Assembly (NCBI GenBank): GCA_002633005.1
Contig: NMRA01000017.1
Coordinates: 1,772,298 to 1,836,297, forward strand
Direction: 5' to 3'
Source of the DNA: Phoronis australis
Lineage: Eukaryota; Phoronida; Phoronidae
DNA length: 64,000 nucleotides
Every line of letters begins with the position of its first letter. The stretch's first letter is position 1. This document shows positions 47,646-59,300 of the stretch, in pieces. Below the pieces are notes generated by a model that worked only from the letters and a program-made list of their open reading frames with translations, did no database searches and was not told the DNA's origin. Made by a program: the position numbers and the translations under genes.

Positions 47646-47933
47646 CTGGAGCTGACTTCATAACCCAGGCGTAATTATAGCCGCCACATTTTTCCGAGGG
47701 GTTTGCGAGGCATGGCAAATTACACAACTGCGATGGCACCAGCGCCAATCCAAAGGGACTTGGTAAGCACCAACAATTGAACATGCCCCACACGGCAGCG
47801 AACGGGTACTCCATTCTGCTACACGCCTCCCGGCATTTCTGATTCGTGTTCAACCCGTCGCCAACGTAGGCAGCCCGCCCCAATGTTGCATTGTTTGCAG
47901 GTTCAAGAATTCCGTGAAAGCAGTTCGGTAGTT
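47646..47933 (-). CDS. WSC-domain exon (complete WSC module)
   Basis: Phase 1 at both ends: acceptor GATCTCATTCCAG, donor GTAGGT. It encodes a WSC domain, a Cys-rich extracellular module thought to bind carbohydrate, found in yeast wall sensors, Kremen, polycystin-1 and xylosyltransferases. Visible features: C-F-H-G-I-L-E-P at the start, N-Q-K-C-R-E-A-C in the middle, F-N-C-W-C-L (the C-x-C pair), C-N-L-P-C, and the diagnostic E-K-C-G-G-Y-N-Y at the end. The exon can join the phase-1 donor of the WSC exon at 49419. With an earlier acceptor at 47988 (phase 0), it can instead join the anchor exon at 48520. The downstream partner is the kringle exon at 39700-40014. Confidence 0.85.
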
Positions 47934-48519
47934 CTGGAATGAGATCGTGTTGCTGTCGATCAGCCATAGTATCATTGTTGACTTCACTCTTTGGAGAACT
48001 TTGCAAATCGACAATTTTTCACACCATAATACAACTACTACAAATACACGTTGTGGAATACTTTTAAACTTCTCATTTAAAACTCAAAATTTGAGGACAT
48101 GACGACAATCCGACAAATAAAAAATCAGCGGCTACGTCCTTAGTGATTAACATCCCGTTTTATCAACCTTGCTCCTGTATTATGATAATTCCATCAAAAA
48201 CGTTTTATGACACTGATAGCTATGGTCTAAGTGACGACATCAACGTTGCCTGATATCCCAAACCCATCGTAAAATCGGAAAGGTCCTGGCATCCATAAAT
48301 CAAATGCTGTATTTAAATTTCATATTGATCCGAAAAGAAATGGAGCCACTGTAGAGTTAACAAAAACACACAAGAACACTTACTTCACAACAAATAGAGA
48401 TTACAATTTTCATTTCACCACGCACACTTAAACATTTTCTGACAAGACAAAAACATACATAGGAGTATTTCATCTCACCAACTACATGTACAGCAATCGC
48501 CACGGTAAGATAAACTTAC

Positions 48520-48678
48520 TCGCAAAACTTCTAAAGAAATGAGACCAGCTCCAACGATGACTACGATGACACACCGATGTCGGTATCGGTGACCAAGAAA
48601 ACGCCTAAGAAACTGCACCCTGAACTTTTTGAAAGCCGACATTGACGTCGACACTGGAGACGACGTATTCCTGCCCAT
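48520..48678 (-). CDS. alternative first exon with type II signal anchor
   Basis: The ATG at 48678 opens a 53-codon frame: a Ser/Thr-rich start, a basic stretch (F-K-K-F-R-V-Q-F-L-R-R), then a hydrophobic span C-V-I-V-V-I-V-G-A-G-L-I. It ends at a consensus GTAAGT donor, phase 0. Basic-before-hydrophobic order suggests a type II membrane anchor with the N-terminus in the cytosol. A TATATAG word lies about 20 bp upstream, perhaps too close to the ATG for a standard promoter. A phase-0 acceptor at 47988 would join it to the WSC exon, giving a membrane-anchored WSC/kringle protein. Confidence 0.45.
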
Positions 48679-48699
48679 GCTGACAACGCATATACTATA

Positions 48700-49418
48700 T
48701 AAGATCCAAAAAAACGATCGTCCAAGACCCGCAGACCGAGTAGTGTAACATAGCAGGATGGCCGTTGCGACAACACCAACAACGGTTTAACCATAGCATG
48801 TCTCAGAAATGACCAATGACGATGGTAATTTCTTGTAGAATAGGTGATGTAGAGTTTTCTGAATATTACTGATAAAATTCACGGTAAAAGTCATACGATA
48901 AAAATGGGGAATGGGTTGATGATGGCATTTAACATTAAGTAAAATGAAGAATGGTGATATACCGATTGAGACGGGCAGCCAAAAGCAAAATTGTCATCTC
49001 AGGTACGATATTTGAATACGTTAAATTCCCAACGGGGAGATATGGCACGAGGAGTCATTTAAAACACGGAAAATCAAAAATGTCTCGACATCCTTGAGCC
49101 GTACTGTAAAGTAGACGTCGTATTTAAAAGATCTAGCAACTTATCGCATATTGGAAAATCCATTCTGATACAGCAAAACCAAGACCCGGCATACCAAAAT
49201 TTTGCCAAATATCCTCTGATGCGCCTTGTTACCTTGAACTTCATTCAAAATAAAGGTCTAAAAGACATTGACAAAGCACACAATGCTTTCCATAAGCCAT
49301 GGACGTCGGACGAGTAATACTACATGTACATGTAGCTTGTAAGCAAAAGACTTTGGCAAAGTGCACACCTTGGAAATTTCATTTCTACAAGAAATGAAAA
49401 GGTTTTAGGGAAAGACAC
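48700..49418. other. intron or promoter region; nothing recognised
   Basis: No exon or repeat was recognised between the anchor exon and the WSC half-exon. Confidence 0.45.
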
Positions 49419-49605
49419 CTTGGGTAACCGTACCAGGATAAATTGGCGTCATTAGGCTTGCAGTTCTGTATCCGCCGCAACGTTGGTATATACGTGATCC
49501 ACACGTGTAGTGACACATAAATTCAGATTGAGCATTAGTTTCAAAGTGGAATTCTTCACGGGAAAAACAAGAGCACGTCCTTCCGTTTGTTAAACCCGCC
49601 ACGTT
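49419..49605 (-). CDS. WSC-domain exon, C-terminal half
   Basis: It starts phase 0 after a strong acceptor (TTTTATTTACAG). It reads A-G-L-T-N-G-R-T-C-S-C-F, matching the WSC core 'GLxNGxxCxC', then F-M-C-H-Y-T-C and R-C-G-G-Y-R-T-A, the diagnostic end. The donor is phase 1, either GTGTCT (exon end 49419, chosen) or GTACGG a few codons earlier. The first half of the domain is the exon at 55573-55679, whose phase-0 donor fits this acceptor. Splitting a WSC domain in two exons while its neighbour at 47646 sits in one exon suggests they are not recent duplicates. Confidence 0.8.
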
Positions 49606-50202
49606 CTGTAAATAAAAGCATGAAGCACATTGGTATTAGCACTTCGCAAGTTTGTGTGTCAAGCCAAATATTCAAAAACTATGGAAAATTTCTCGTTTAG
49701 AGATTGTATATTTTTAAAAATAATGAAAGTGTATCTAGAACTTACGACAGTGCCACAAGTAACCAGCATTTGCAGCAGTAAGGTACATTTCTACAAGTTG
49801 ATACCGATATATGAATTCATGTCTATCTTTTTCACGTATAGTGATAATATTATATATAACAGTGAAAATTTTGCACGTGTATATTTACATTCATCTGTAA
49901 TGTTTCAAATCCAGATTTCATGCCTTTGAGTGGTTTCTGGGCTTAACTCTAATTACTGTGACTTGTATTTTTTGTAAAGAGTAAAAGGCAGACTATAATC
50001 AATACAAAACGGGATACAGAATACTCCCAACTCGTTCAGAACGTCCTTCGTTTTGTTGACTAAGCTATCAACCACAGCCTTACCGAAACTTTCAAGGGTT
50101 TACCCTTCAGAAATCTCGGACATAACTTACTGCAAGAAGGGTCCAGGAGATTTGTAAGAAAGAGAGAATCTTGGTTGGGCTAAACAGTCACGCAGCCAAA
50201 AT
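49606..50202. other. nothing recognised
   Basis: AT-rich and intronic to the WSC/kringle gene if 55573-55679 joins 49419-49605. Confidence 0.45.
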
Positions 50203-50290
50203 TTCAAAGATGGCTGAACGTCGAAGACAGATTCAACGGAAGGCCATCAAGACGAAATCTGGTGTGGACTGGAGCAAATTTAAACATACC
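50203..50290 (+). pseudogene. LINE ORF2 fragment (linker between endonuclease and RT)
   Basis: The frame reads R-R-R-Q-I-Q-R-K-A-I-K-T-K-S-G-V-D-W-S-K-F-K in pieces. This resembles the 'R-K-A-x-K-T-K-S-x-x-x-W' block that links endonuclease and RT in CR1/Jockey-type LINEs. It is very short, with no flanking domain. Confidence 0.4.
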
Positions 50291-50299
50291 CATTTCCTT

Positions 50300-53280
50300 T
50301 TGGAAGGCCTAAATATAATACCGGAGACATTATACTGAGAATGTGGAAGAAAATATCCTAATTACACTGTGTCCAATGAGAAAATGGTGAGTTAAACAAG
50401 CAACAAGCAGAGAAACTGAATTACCTCTGAGATACATGTACCTTGGCCCATGGCAGTATAAAGGTAAATAACACTGCAGAGGTGTGAGTGGCACCTATTT
50501 TATCTGGTCCACGATTCTCACCACCTTACAACCTAATTGGTCAAATTTGTTCATTTGCTATGAACAGGATACATCTTGTCGTTTTGCAGAAATTCAGAAG
50601 AAATGGAGTCTACAGTGTACGCGCTATTTTAAAAACATGTTAAAGGTATTCGAGACTTCCCGATTTAAAAAAGCCCAGAAGTGGTTGATTTTTTAAAACA
50701 AGTTCTTAATTTGACTTTGATGCCTTGGATGACATGACCGTGGTGGTTAGTGCTCTTTGTTTACTTGTTAAATGCAAAATATCCAATCGATTTCGTGGAG
50801 TTATCGCTTCTCAGTCAGAGAGCGTTTAGTTTTATTCTGTTCATCGCCTGACAGGGTTTGTTCGTAGGGCTACAAACTCGTTTCACATATGGTCCTTTAG
50901 TCAGGACTTTGATTGGCGGCTTAACTGACCATTTAGAACTCATCATTCTTGACACACCTTCGTTTCCAACCACCATGTTACCCGACAAACAAAACGTTGC
51001 CGGGTCAAAAATATTGCTTGTTTGTCGGCATTGCGCAAGGGGGCGGAGCTTGCGATAGGTCAATAAGCCTAACTCCAATTAAAAGAAAGCCATTTCTTTT
51101 AGGGAAAATCAAGTCCACAGAACGGCATCGGGAGACAAGCACTTCCTAATGCCGAATCTTGCATATTCCTGAGTGAGTGGAAATAGTTACATTGACCTAT
51201 AGAGAGGTTCTTTCGGCAAAGAAACATCGCCGGTGTTAATGGCTATATACAGTTTCCTAGAAAAATAGCCACTTCTAATAAAATCAAGTCTTTACTGAAG
51301 AGTTGAGCCGTGCATTCTATATCGTGGGCTCGATTAATTGCATTTTTGTTAACGTGGTATTTTGGAAAGTTTTCTTTCGTGTCCAGACTAATTTCCATTG
51401 GTTTTTTGACGTTGAACTTTTTGAAAATTTAAATGTTCAATTTATCATATTTTCGTTTAGGTTGTGATGGCAATTCAATGAGGATTTACAAGATCAAGAA
51501 CAGGGATGTGCTATAAAAGTATCGTTGATTGATGCGGTCGATATCTTATGTCATGACGTTGTTGTCAAATTTGTTTTCGTATGGTGGTAGTGTTTTTTTT
51601 TTACAATACCCCTACATTCGACAGTTGTGTTATCAGTTTTTTGCCGCCCATTATTGACGGCCGCGGTGCCGTCCTGGTGTGCTGAATTATATGAGAGCCC
51701 TTTGGGTTTGACAGCGTTGCTAAAGGCTACGTATACACGTGTATGCACGTATACTCCTACGCATTTACAAATTTCCAGTTACACAATTCAAAAGTATTAT
51801 GAACAGTCACCCTGCGTAACTTTGCTGTAATTTGAAGCGTTGTGCTTTTTTCCTAGTTTCCATGAAACATTCCCACATAGGGATTCCTCTAAGTTTCCTG
51901 AGTGCTTTGTCTATTTTTACTTTCTACACTCATATATGTATTATTTTCTATAATTTCATCTTTATTTTGAGCTCCTATTTTACTAGTGACATTTTCTAAT
52001 AATATAAATAAAAACTGAGCTCTGGATTAAATGAAACTAAATAGGGACTGAGTAGTTAAATTGGGGTATTTCATGAAAAGATTCCTATTTATTTTCGATA
52101 ATATTAAGAATTCCAAATCAATTTCACTCTCCATTTGTATCCAAATCAAAAATGACTCAATAATTAAACTAAAAATATCATAGGAGACAATCGGTGTTAT
52201 AACAAATACGTAAAAGAATTGGGGACTGTTTCAAGCAGCTCGGCAAAGGCATCAAGCTACCGCCGGCATAGCAGGGGGACGCGGGAAGGGGCAAGTTCCC
52301 CACAATAATTTTAGGCGATAGGCAGTCTAGTAAACAATCAAAGCTAAACACGAGAAGAGAAAAAATCAGGAGATCTTCTCCCTATTCCCTCAGCGTTTTC
52401 TACACATTGAGGGACCTGAGAAGGCATATGACAGACATCCGTCGGTTTCTTTGTTTTTTTTTCTCAAAATTGACAACATTTGAGAACTCGGCAGAAACAC
52501 CACTTGTTGTCAATTCCTATTTTTGAAATTGTTAAGATTTAGTCGTATGTACGGACCCGTTCAATGCAAGAGTTGTTGATGGTATACATACATTCTATTT
52601 TGGTTCTTTACTATTTTTGCTAACTTCAAATACAGGGCCCACTGAAGACACGAAGGTTGCACAGAGGAGTTCACATATCAATAGATGGGGATCCATTCCA
52701 AGAACGTCAGTGCCCGGTTGCACGAAACAGTGCCAAATAGGGAATTGACTAAGTGCCCTAAATCTACTGCATATTTTTGGACTTGTGAAAACATTGACTG
52801 CCTTTTCTTGTATTGTTTCAAATTCGGAACGAAGACAACTTTTGACTTTGATACAAACAGACAGTGAATTCTACATGTACGTTGAATTGTCGGACTCTTC
52901 ATGTCGTTGTCTTTCTATGCCTTCAGACGGAGGGCGTAATCGTCGCCGCTTATCGCCTCCCCTTTCAAACTGCCGTGAAAAGCCGCTTGAGGTGGTAGAG
53001 CCGTTTTCCCTGGTTTACCCAAGTTATCCACGTGCTTGTACGGAAAGAAGCCTTTCTCTTCAGTCGTCTCTTACGCCTAAATTAGGGGTACTAAGAACAA
53101 CCAGTGTTGCTAGCTATTACATTGCAACAGGCATCAGGCCACCTGCATCTTTTTTAGCTATTACATTTCCACTTCATTAGCTGAGGCCTACATCAATTCA
53201 AAGGGCGTGCTGAGTAGGAATCGTAAAAGTTTTCCGGAGCTAAGGGAATCTGAGCGGTGACAAGTGTAAGCGATAAATTC
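50300..53280. other. no gene recognised
   Basis: Short frames (50484-50693, 50815-51078, 52785-53177) show no domain. A T run lies near 51592. No repeat family was identified. Confidence 0.45.
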
Positions 53281-53283
53281 TCC

Positions 53284-53308
53284 ACATGTACATGTACATG
53301 TACATGTA
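53284..53308. repeat. ACATGT microsatellite
   Basis: About four tandem copies of ACATGT, which is palindromic, directly upstream of the PolB relic. Confidence 0.9.
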
Positions 53309-53317
53309 AGATTCGTC

Positions 53318-53832
53318 TACAGATCCAATTTCGAATATTGTGAGATGGACACAGACTCGACGTATATGGCCATATCCGGTAATTGCCTAGAGGACGTGAT
53401 TAAACCAGACATGCAAGCAGCTTTCGAGAGGGAAAAACATTTTTTGATTTATCAAACAGACACGGAAGAAAACGAAGCCTACCATACCCGCAAGCCCGGC
53501 TTATTGTAATTGGAACTCGAAGGGGACTACTGCGTCGCTCTTTGCTCTGAAACGTATTACGTGGGACGGAAAAAGGTGAATCGCATTTTATTTGTAAAGG
53601 ACTACAGCGACAGAGAAATGAAGTAGACAAGGCGATGTATCTCAAAGTGTTACAGACCAAGAAGAGTAGCTTGGCCCTCAACAAAGAATTTAGGTCAGGC
53701 AGCGATAACACTTTGTATGACTTCCTGCCGGAGAGGTGCGCGTTTTCCTACTTTCATCCCAAAAGACGACGATGCTGTCACCACTGGACCTTTGACAAAT
53801 TTAATTGGGGACATTTAATAATTTGCTACTAA
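53318..53832 (+). pseudogene. Polinton/Maverick DNA polymerase B, C-terminal relic
   Basis: The frame opens into E-M-D-T-D-S at 53342-53359, the family-B polymerase motif C (the D-T-D-S catalytic pair). It continues with G-N-C-L-E-D-V-I-K-P-D-M and E-N-E-A-Y, a pattern I associate with protein-primed Polinton polymerases. A stop near 53507 and another near 53620 break it, and the frame at 53635-53832 continues the C-terminal part (Y-L-K-V-L-Q-T-K-K-S). The upstream exonuclease and palm parts are absent. It is on the opposite strand to the integrase/protease relic 8 kb away, and WSC exons lie between, so it need not be the same insertion. Confidence 0.72.
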
Positions 53833-53961
53833 TTATTGACTACTTTTACGGATAATTGTGTTTGAACGTCTTGATGAATTTCTTAGTTAATCCAAATTTA
53901 TTAGTCATTAATACACGTTTAAACAATACAAGTTTTATGTTCTATTTTAGGTGGTCACATC

Positions 53962-53989
53962 TTATTATTATTATTATTATTATTATTAA
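53962..53989. repeat. TTA microsatellite
   Basis: About nine tandem TTA units. Confidence 0.95.
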
Positions 53990-55572
53990 TTGTTAAGTGC
54001 CGTCGGTACCTGGGTTAGACTTTACGCGGCATCTGTTTTTGATTTGGGTGGCTATCCCCTTATATATCATTTGTAGTGGAATGCACTCACCATTTGTTTT
54101 TGATAAATGAAAACAATTATATATTTTCAACATCGACAAGTGGTGCACGCGAAATAAGGCACCTTGTGCTCTTATTCAACAGCGTAATACCTCTTTTGTT
54201 TCACCTCTCGATCCGTTGCAAGGACCCGAAAAAACGTTTCACGAAAGCATTGAGGTGCCTCTCTAACGGGTCTAATTAAACCTATTAAGTCATGAGGTGT
54301 AACGTCATTGACACAACCGTCCGGTAGGCGGATGATGTCCCTTCCCATTGCATCCTTCCCGTGTGACCTTTGACCTTTCATCTCTGATTGATGAATTTTG
54401 CCCGAGGAGCCGCAAAACAGGGCGCCAAAACCTCGTGTCATACTACTGTATGCGGTCTCCTGCTTGGTTCATATACATGTAACATGTACCGCACATCATT
54501 GTTGACTTACTTATGTTAACCCCTTTGTTAAGGATTGAAATCATGTTCATTTCTTGTCATTATGCTTAAAAACGATGTGTTGTGTCTAAACTGAAATGGT
54601 CCTTCATGTTTGGAACACATGTTTTCACGTTTTCCTTTTAAATTTTACGCTAAAAGGACACGCTGTGTCCTGGACAGTATCAATGTATCGTTATTGAAAT
54701 GAATGTTTGACCTAAGTACGTGGTAACGTATAATAAAAATAACATAGAGATGTGAAGTACAGTTCATAGTCCGTGATGTTTTTTTTTTCTTTCCCGTAAT
54801 GCATACTTTAAGAAATTGACTTGTCCTGTTTTATGAGTTAGAATCGATAAGCTGTTCCATAAGTCTGAATTTCTGAACGGTGTTGTTGGACACCTATGCA
54901 ACAGTTGCATTTCGTACTGAACAACATTTTTCATGAAATGCAGTTTTGAACAAGACCACCCAGAAAAAGACATATTAGACATGTGGCCCACTCAGTTTTT
55001 CTAATCTTCTTGCTCTTGACCGCGATTCCTTTTCGCCCTGCTTTTTTGTCCTGCCCGCAGGAGTTGGGGCCATGGTGCAGTTTCCCCGTTTTCACTGCCT
55101 CTAAATCGCCTGAAACACCTAAATCGACAAAACGCCATGGTTAAATACACCTTAAACATACGTTGTTTTGTGGTTGTAGACTCCTTTGTTCGGTGTCACA
55201 AAACAGTGTCACAGGTAAATAAATCTACTACGTTTTGCGGGCATGTGAAAACAGCTTTTGTCTGTTATTATGATGCTTGGGTCTCATTACTATGTAATTT
55301 TGGTGAGAGTGAGCAGTGCGATAAATTCACAGTATGTTTATTAAAATAAGAATGGCTCTGACAAAACAACGCTCCTAATTTAAGACCAATGAGTAAGGGA
55401 TCAGATTACATGCTTAAAAAAACGTCATAAGTTAGGCAAAGAAAAAAGATGTTTAGGATACTTGATTTAGTCCGTATTTGGAAGTGTTTCACGGAACGGG
55501 GCACTTGGCATCAGGAATTTACCACTTTAATCGCCTCAATTTGGGCTGTTAGTGTACAACAAGGGTGCTCAC
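53990..55572. other. nothing recognised
   Basis: Intronic to the WSC/kringle gene if the exon pairing is right. The minus-strand frame 54172-54441 has no recognisable domain. Confidence 0.45.
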
Positions 55573-55679
55573 CGCGCCTGGTTGTCTTCCACACCCCATT
55601 CTGCACGCAGCATGGTCCGGAAACATATTATTGCGGATGAGTGGTTCCACCGCCGAATCCTGCCAGTAGCTGTAACAGC
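55573..55679 (-). CDS. WSC-domain exon, N-terminal half
   Basis: Phase-1 acceptor (GAGTTGTTTACTCCAG) and phase-0 donor (GTGAGC). It encodes the start of a WSC domain: G-C-Y-S-Y-W-Q-D (the 'GCYxD' opening), then D-H-A-A-C-R-M-G-C (the central C-x-x-x-C helix). The domain is completed by the exon at 49419-49605. The coding start and any signal peptide lie further upstream, beyond 55.7 kb, and were not found. This is the most 5' exon of the WSC/kringle gene that I can support. Confidence 0.75.
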
Positions 55680-57266
55680 CTGGAGTAAACAACTCGCCGA
55701 CATCACCTTTCTCCGAGTAGCGTAGATGTGGATAGTTATACAAACACTGCATACCTGGATTATTCAACAATTAATTACCCCCTGTTCTACTCACGTTTCC
55801 TGCACTAGAATAAGCAATCAAAAGATCACCTTCAAAACGGAGTCTATAATTGCGCCGAAAGATTTTAGCACTCGGTCAATCACCAACTGTCCCATATCAT
55901 CCCCCGGGAACAAAGAAGTACAAAGCTGACCTAAAGTCCTATACCGTGGCACAGGGGTACAAGGCAGTAATTTCAATAGATTAGGGATATCTTTACTGCA
56001 ATAAAATAATTATTAGCTGAAAGTATTTGAAACCCCGGGGACACAATGTTCTTTGAGATGTTGATTTCTGAAATTGAGTTTCCAGTAAACAATTTACTTC
56101 TAGTGAAGAAAATACAATACGATTATCCAAAACCCAGCAATGGGATTTTATTTGTTGGCAACAGTGCTGATTTGATGCGTGTATACCCTCATTTGTTCAT
56201 TCAGTTTGGTAGACATCTGCAGCCGATTTTATCAAGGTGGTTTAACAAAACCAGGTTTAAGACTTAAACCTGGAAACAAAAATACTACTTAGTACATACT
56301 TCACAGTAACACTATAGAAAACTTCTCACGTGACAGCCTATGTTGCAAAGCTGCTCCGCTCTAAAGACAACTCGTAGCAATTAAACAAGTAGTGACAGCA
56401 CAGATATCGAGACAATCCTATACTTGTGTAACTCAGTCAAATTCTGTTGATTTAGGGTACGCAATGAAGTAGGGCACTTCCTGTCCTACCAGTACCATTT
56501 TTTTTTACTGTTGGACACTAGACCCAGCATTGCTTTAACTATCTGGTGAGTGAAATGATAACTACTCAAACAGCACCAGTAAAGTTTTGGAAAAGGTACT
56601 TAATAGTCGTTTTCTTTTTGTAAGAATCACAATGCAATGTTAAGGTGTACATTGCAACGCATCATCATCTGAAACAACTTGATCACTACCTAATGACATT
56701 TCTTACCTATATACCTATCTATTGACTTTCAAATAATGGAACTGGGTTGTAACCAAACCCTGTGTTGTACGCACCCTATTGGCATTTTACACAACCGTGG
56801 TCAATTTAGCCATAGAATTTTATTCGGTGGTTATGATTCAAAAAACAATTTAGGTTATAAACCATTAATGGCGGTACTTTATTGTAAAGCAGCTTTTATA
56901 GTTATATGACACTTCTTTTCTCACTAAGTGTCGCTACCGAATATAGACCTTAATTGTGATTTAACCGTAGGGCATACCTCAACGCATAATAGTGGGAATT
57001 TGCAGTTATTGTAAACCAGGAATGATGTTGAAACGCTGTTTATACCAGTAGGCTCAAAACTCAGATCAACATAAAATGGGCTTCTTCTTTAGGTGGTTCT
57101 CGACGCCTCTCCACCGAAATCCTGATCGCCGGGTCGCGGCTCCGTGAACTTCATTATGGCGAGGCTATTTTGAATATCAGATTTTACGCTGGCCATTGTT
57201 ATTACTCAGCTAGCTATGACGCAGGCTCTATGCACAAGCACTCCGATTTCCATATTATACATAACC
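55680..57266. other. nothing recognised
   Basis: AT-rich, with no exon or repeat. The frame at 56046-56264 has no recognisable domain. A GC-richer patch lies at 57090-57180. Confidence 0.4.
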
Positions 57267-58285
57267 ATATATAAGAAACATAAAGGTTGGACACCTAAAC
57301 TTTGCCAAACCGAAGCTCCCAACTTCAACCGTCCAAATTCCAAATAAAATCTGCGTGCACCTCCCTCAGTCTGGTGTTGCATAAACCTTCGAAGCCTTAT
57401 CTTTCCTAGATCCCATTAACTGTCTTCGTGAGTTGTGAATTGGCGATGCAATTTCCAAAATAATCTCAAAACTCAGAATTCAAGGACATGAAATAGTAAA
57501 CATGGCGGATTTCAATTGTGCTTCAACTTGTACTGTACGCCTGAGGTAGGTGAAACTTCGAGTTTGAGCAAGAAACCTATATTTCAAATTCAATAACTCT
57601 AACCCAAAACTCAACTAATTGAGAATATTAAAGTTAGTATTTTTATTAATGATTATTTGTAACTTTATTCCACTGACGGCTCATTTTAGCCCTTAACTTA
57701 GAATTTTATTGCATAAACTGGCGTATCTTGTTTCTCATCTTGACATCACACACTTTTTGATTGAAGCACAACACACACTCGGCCAGGAAACACAATCCCT
57801 GCAAGTATTACAATGCGCGTGGCCGACGAGTTAACTCAATGGTTTTGGCCAAAAGTAAAACCTTTATAATAAATCACAGTACACAAAAAACTTCGCATAT
57901 CAATACAGTATCAGGATAATTTATATTTGAGTAATTACAATTATTTGGCAATAAAGTGCTCTCTGCTTCACATGATCAAGTAGTCGATGGATTGACGGCG
58001 AAAGCCGCGCGAAATTAGACTTTCGGATTTAGCTCGGGAGCGTCCGTCAAAACCCGGATGTGCGAAGACCGTCTGTCATGACATCACGGAATTAGGTCCT
58101 TGAATTTGTGATTTTGGCATTCTTTTGGCATTTTTGTCGCCAAATCACCACTCGAATGCAATTTGAAGAGTTCAAATGAAAGAAGGTGTTCTAAGAGATG
58201 TTTGATGCTAGTTTCCCATGCACATTTGAGTAGAAAATTCTGAGCAAACAGATTTCGAGTGTCCAACCTTTATGTTTTCTTATAT
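57267..58285. mobile_element. 1.0-kb element with 26-28-bp inverted ends
   Basis: ATATAAGAAACATAAAGG continuing to TTGGACAC (ends 57294) recurs as its reverse complement at 58259-58285 with a one-base indel. The interior has no transposase. Flanks are TA-rich, so a TA target duplication is possible but cannot be separated from the repeat. It fits a MITE-type element. Confidence 0.6.
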
Positions 58286-58860
58286 GTATTATTGAGTGAC
58301 GTCATTTGCGATCGAGGAACAGATGAACCCAAGCGCCTGTGGCTCTATGTCAGTAATATACATTCGAGCTCAAATCTTAGGGCAACTTTCGACAACATCT
58401 AAATATAGATTATCAAAAAAAAACATCAGAACACTACATCCTTATCATTTCGTGTAATCTTGGAATGTCCCAATAAGACCATTGCGATATTCAATTTGTC
58501 ATTCCAGGCTAGTGTTATATGATCAAACAAAGATAGTGTCGTCTTTTAATTTGATATTTTTATCAACCATGTGCACATTTGGTTTGAAGCTCCTCGTAGT
58601 GCACTACTGCGACTGTTGTCCGACGGTAATGTGAAAACACCGAAAATGTTAGTGGAAGAGGTAGGAGCAGGAGTGTACTACATTGATAGATGACAAGGAA
58701 ACTACGGTGGATGTAAGGGCGAGGAGGGAACAAGAACGAAAGTATGAAATAAACCCGGAGAATGTAAAACGTTAATGAACACTTGAATAAAAGCTCATCA
58801 ATTTCTGCAGGCTCAGTTGTCGTCTTGGACACTTCACGTCACTGTTAGTAATATACTCAC

Positions 58861-59024
58861 ATTTCCCCATCATGAGGAACACTATCAGGTGTAGATAAAG
58901 CTTAAGATTGCACGCAACCACCTGTGGAACCATGGCCACGAACTGAGGGTTCATATTGCCACTGCACTGTGTTTGTGGGTGTGTTGTCCCCTTTGAATAG
59001 CTGGAGTGTGAATCCGTTGTTGAT
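58861..59024 (-). CDS. candidate exon of an unknown gene
   Basis: Open from an acceptor (CTTTCAAAAGTTTTAG) to a GTGAGT donor on the minus strand. It is Ser/Thr-rich at first (S-S-Y-S-K-G-T-T-H-P-Q-T-Q-C), then hydrophobic (L-Y-L-H-L-I-V-F-L-M-M). It could be a juxtamembrane or membrane-spanning part. No family is recognised, and there is no cDNA-like support in the sequence. Confidence 0.25.
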
Positions 59025-59300
59025 CTAAAACTTTTGAAAGAAGAGTAAAGTTCAAATTAGAAGCCTCGTCAATAGCGTGTACAACATCCGACAGAACAAA
59101 AGATACCAAACTAGGTGCAAACAGCCTTTACAAAATGTCAACACCTCTTTTCCCTTATTCTTGGTCTGAAATAGAGAACTTGCAATAAAACTTCGATTAA
59201 TGGAAAAAAACATCCATGCTAAAACGTGAGCAAAATAAGTTGACGTTACCATCGATCAAAACGTGTCCTCAATATGAAATGGGGCCATTTAAAGAAGCTG

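Noticed and set aside
50815-51149. Overlapping frames on both strands around 51 kb, considered as an exon
   Set aside because: Three frames are open at once and none shows a domain or splice-site pair.
52785-53180. 131-codon plus-strand frame just upstream of the PolB relic
   Set aside because: No polymerase or other domain words; composition is not coding-like, and it ends before the real PolB frame.
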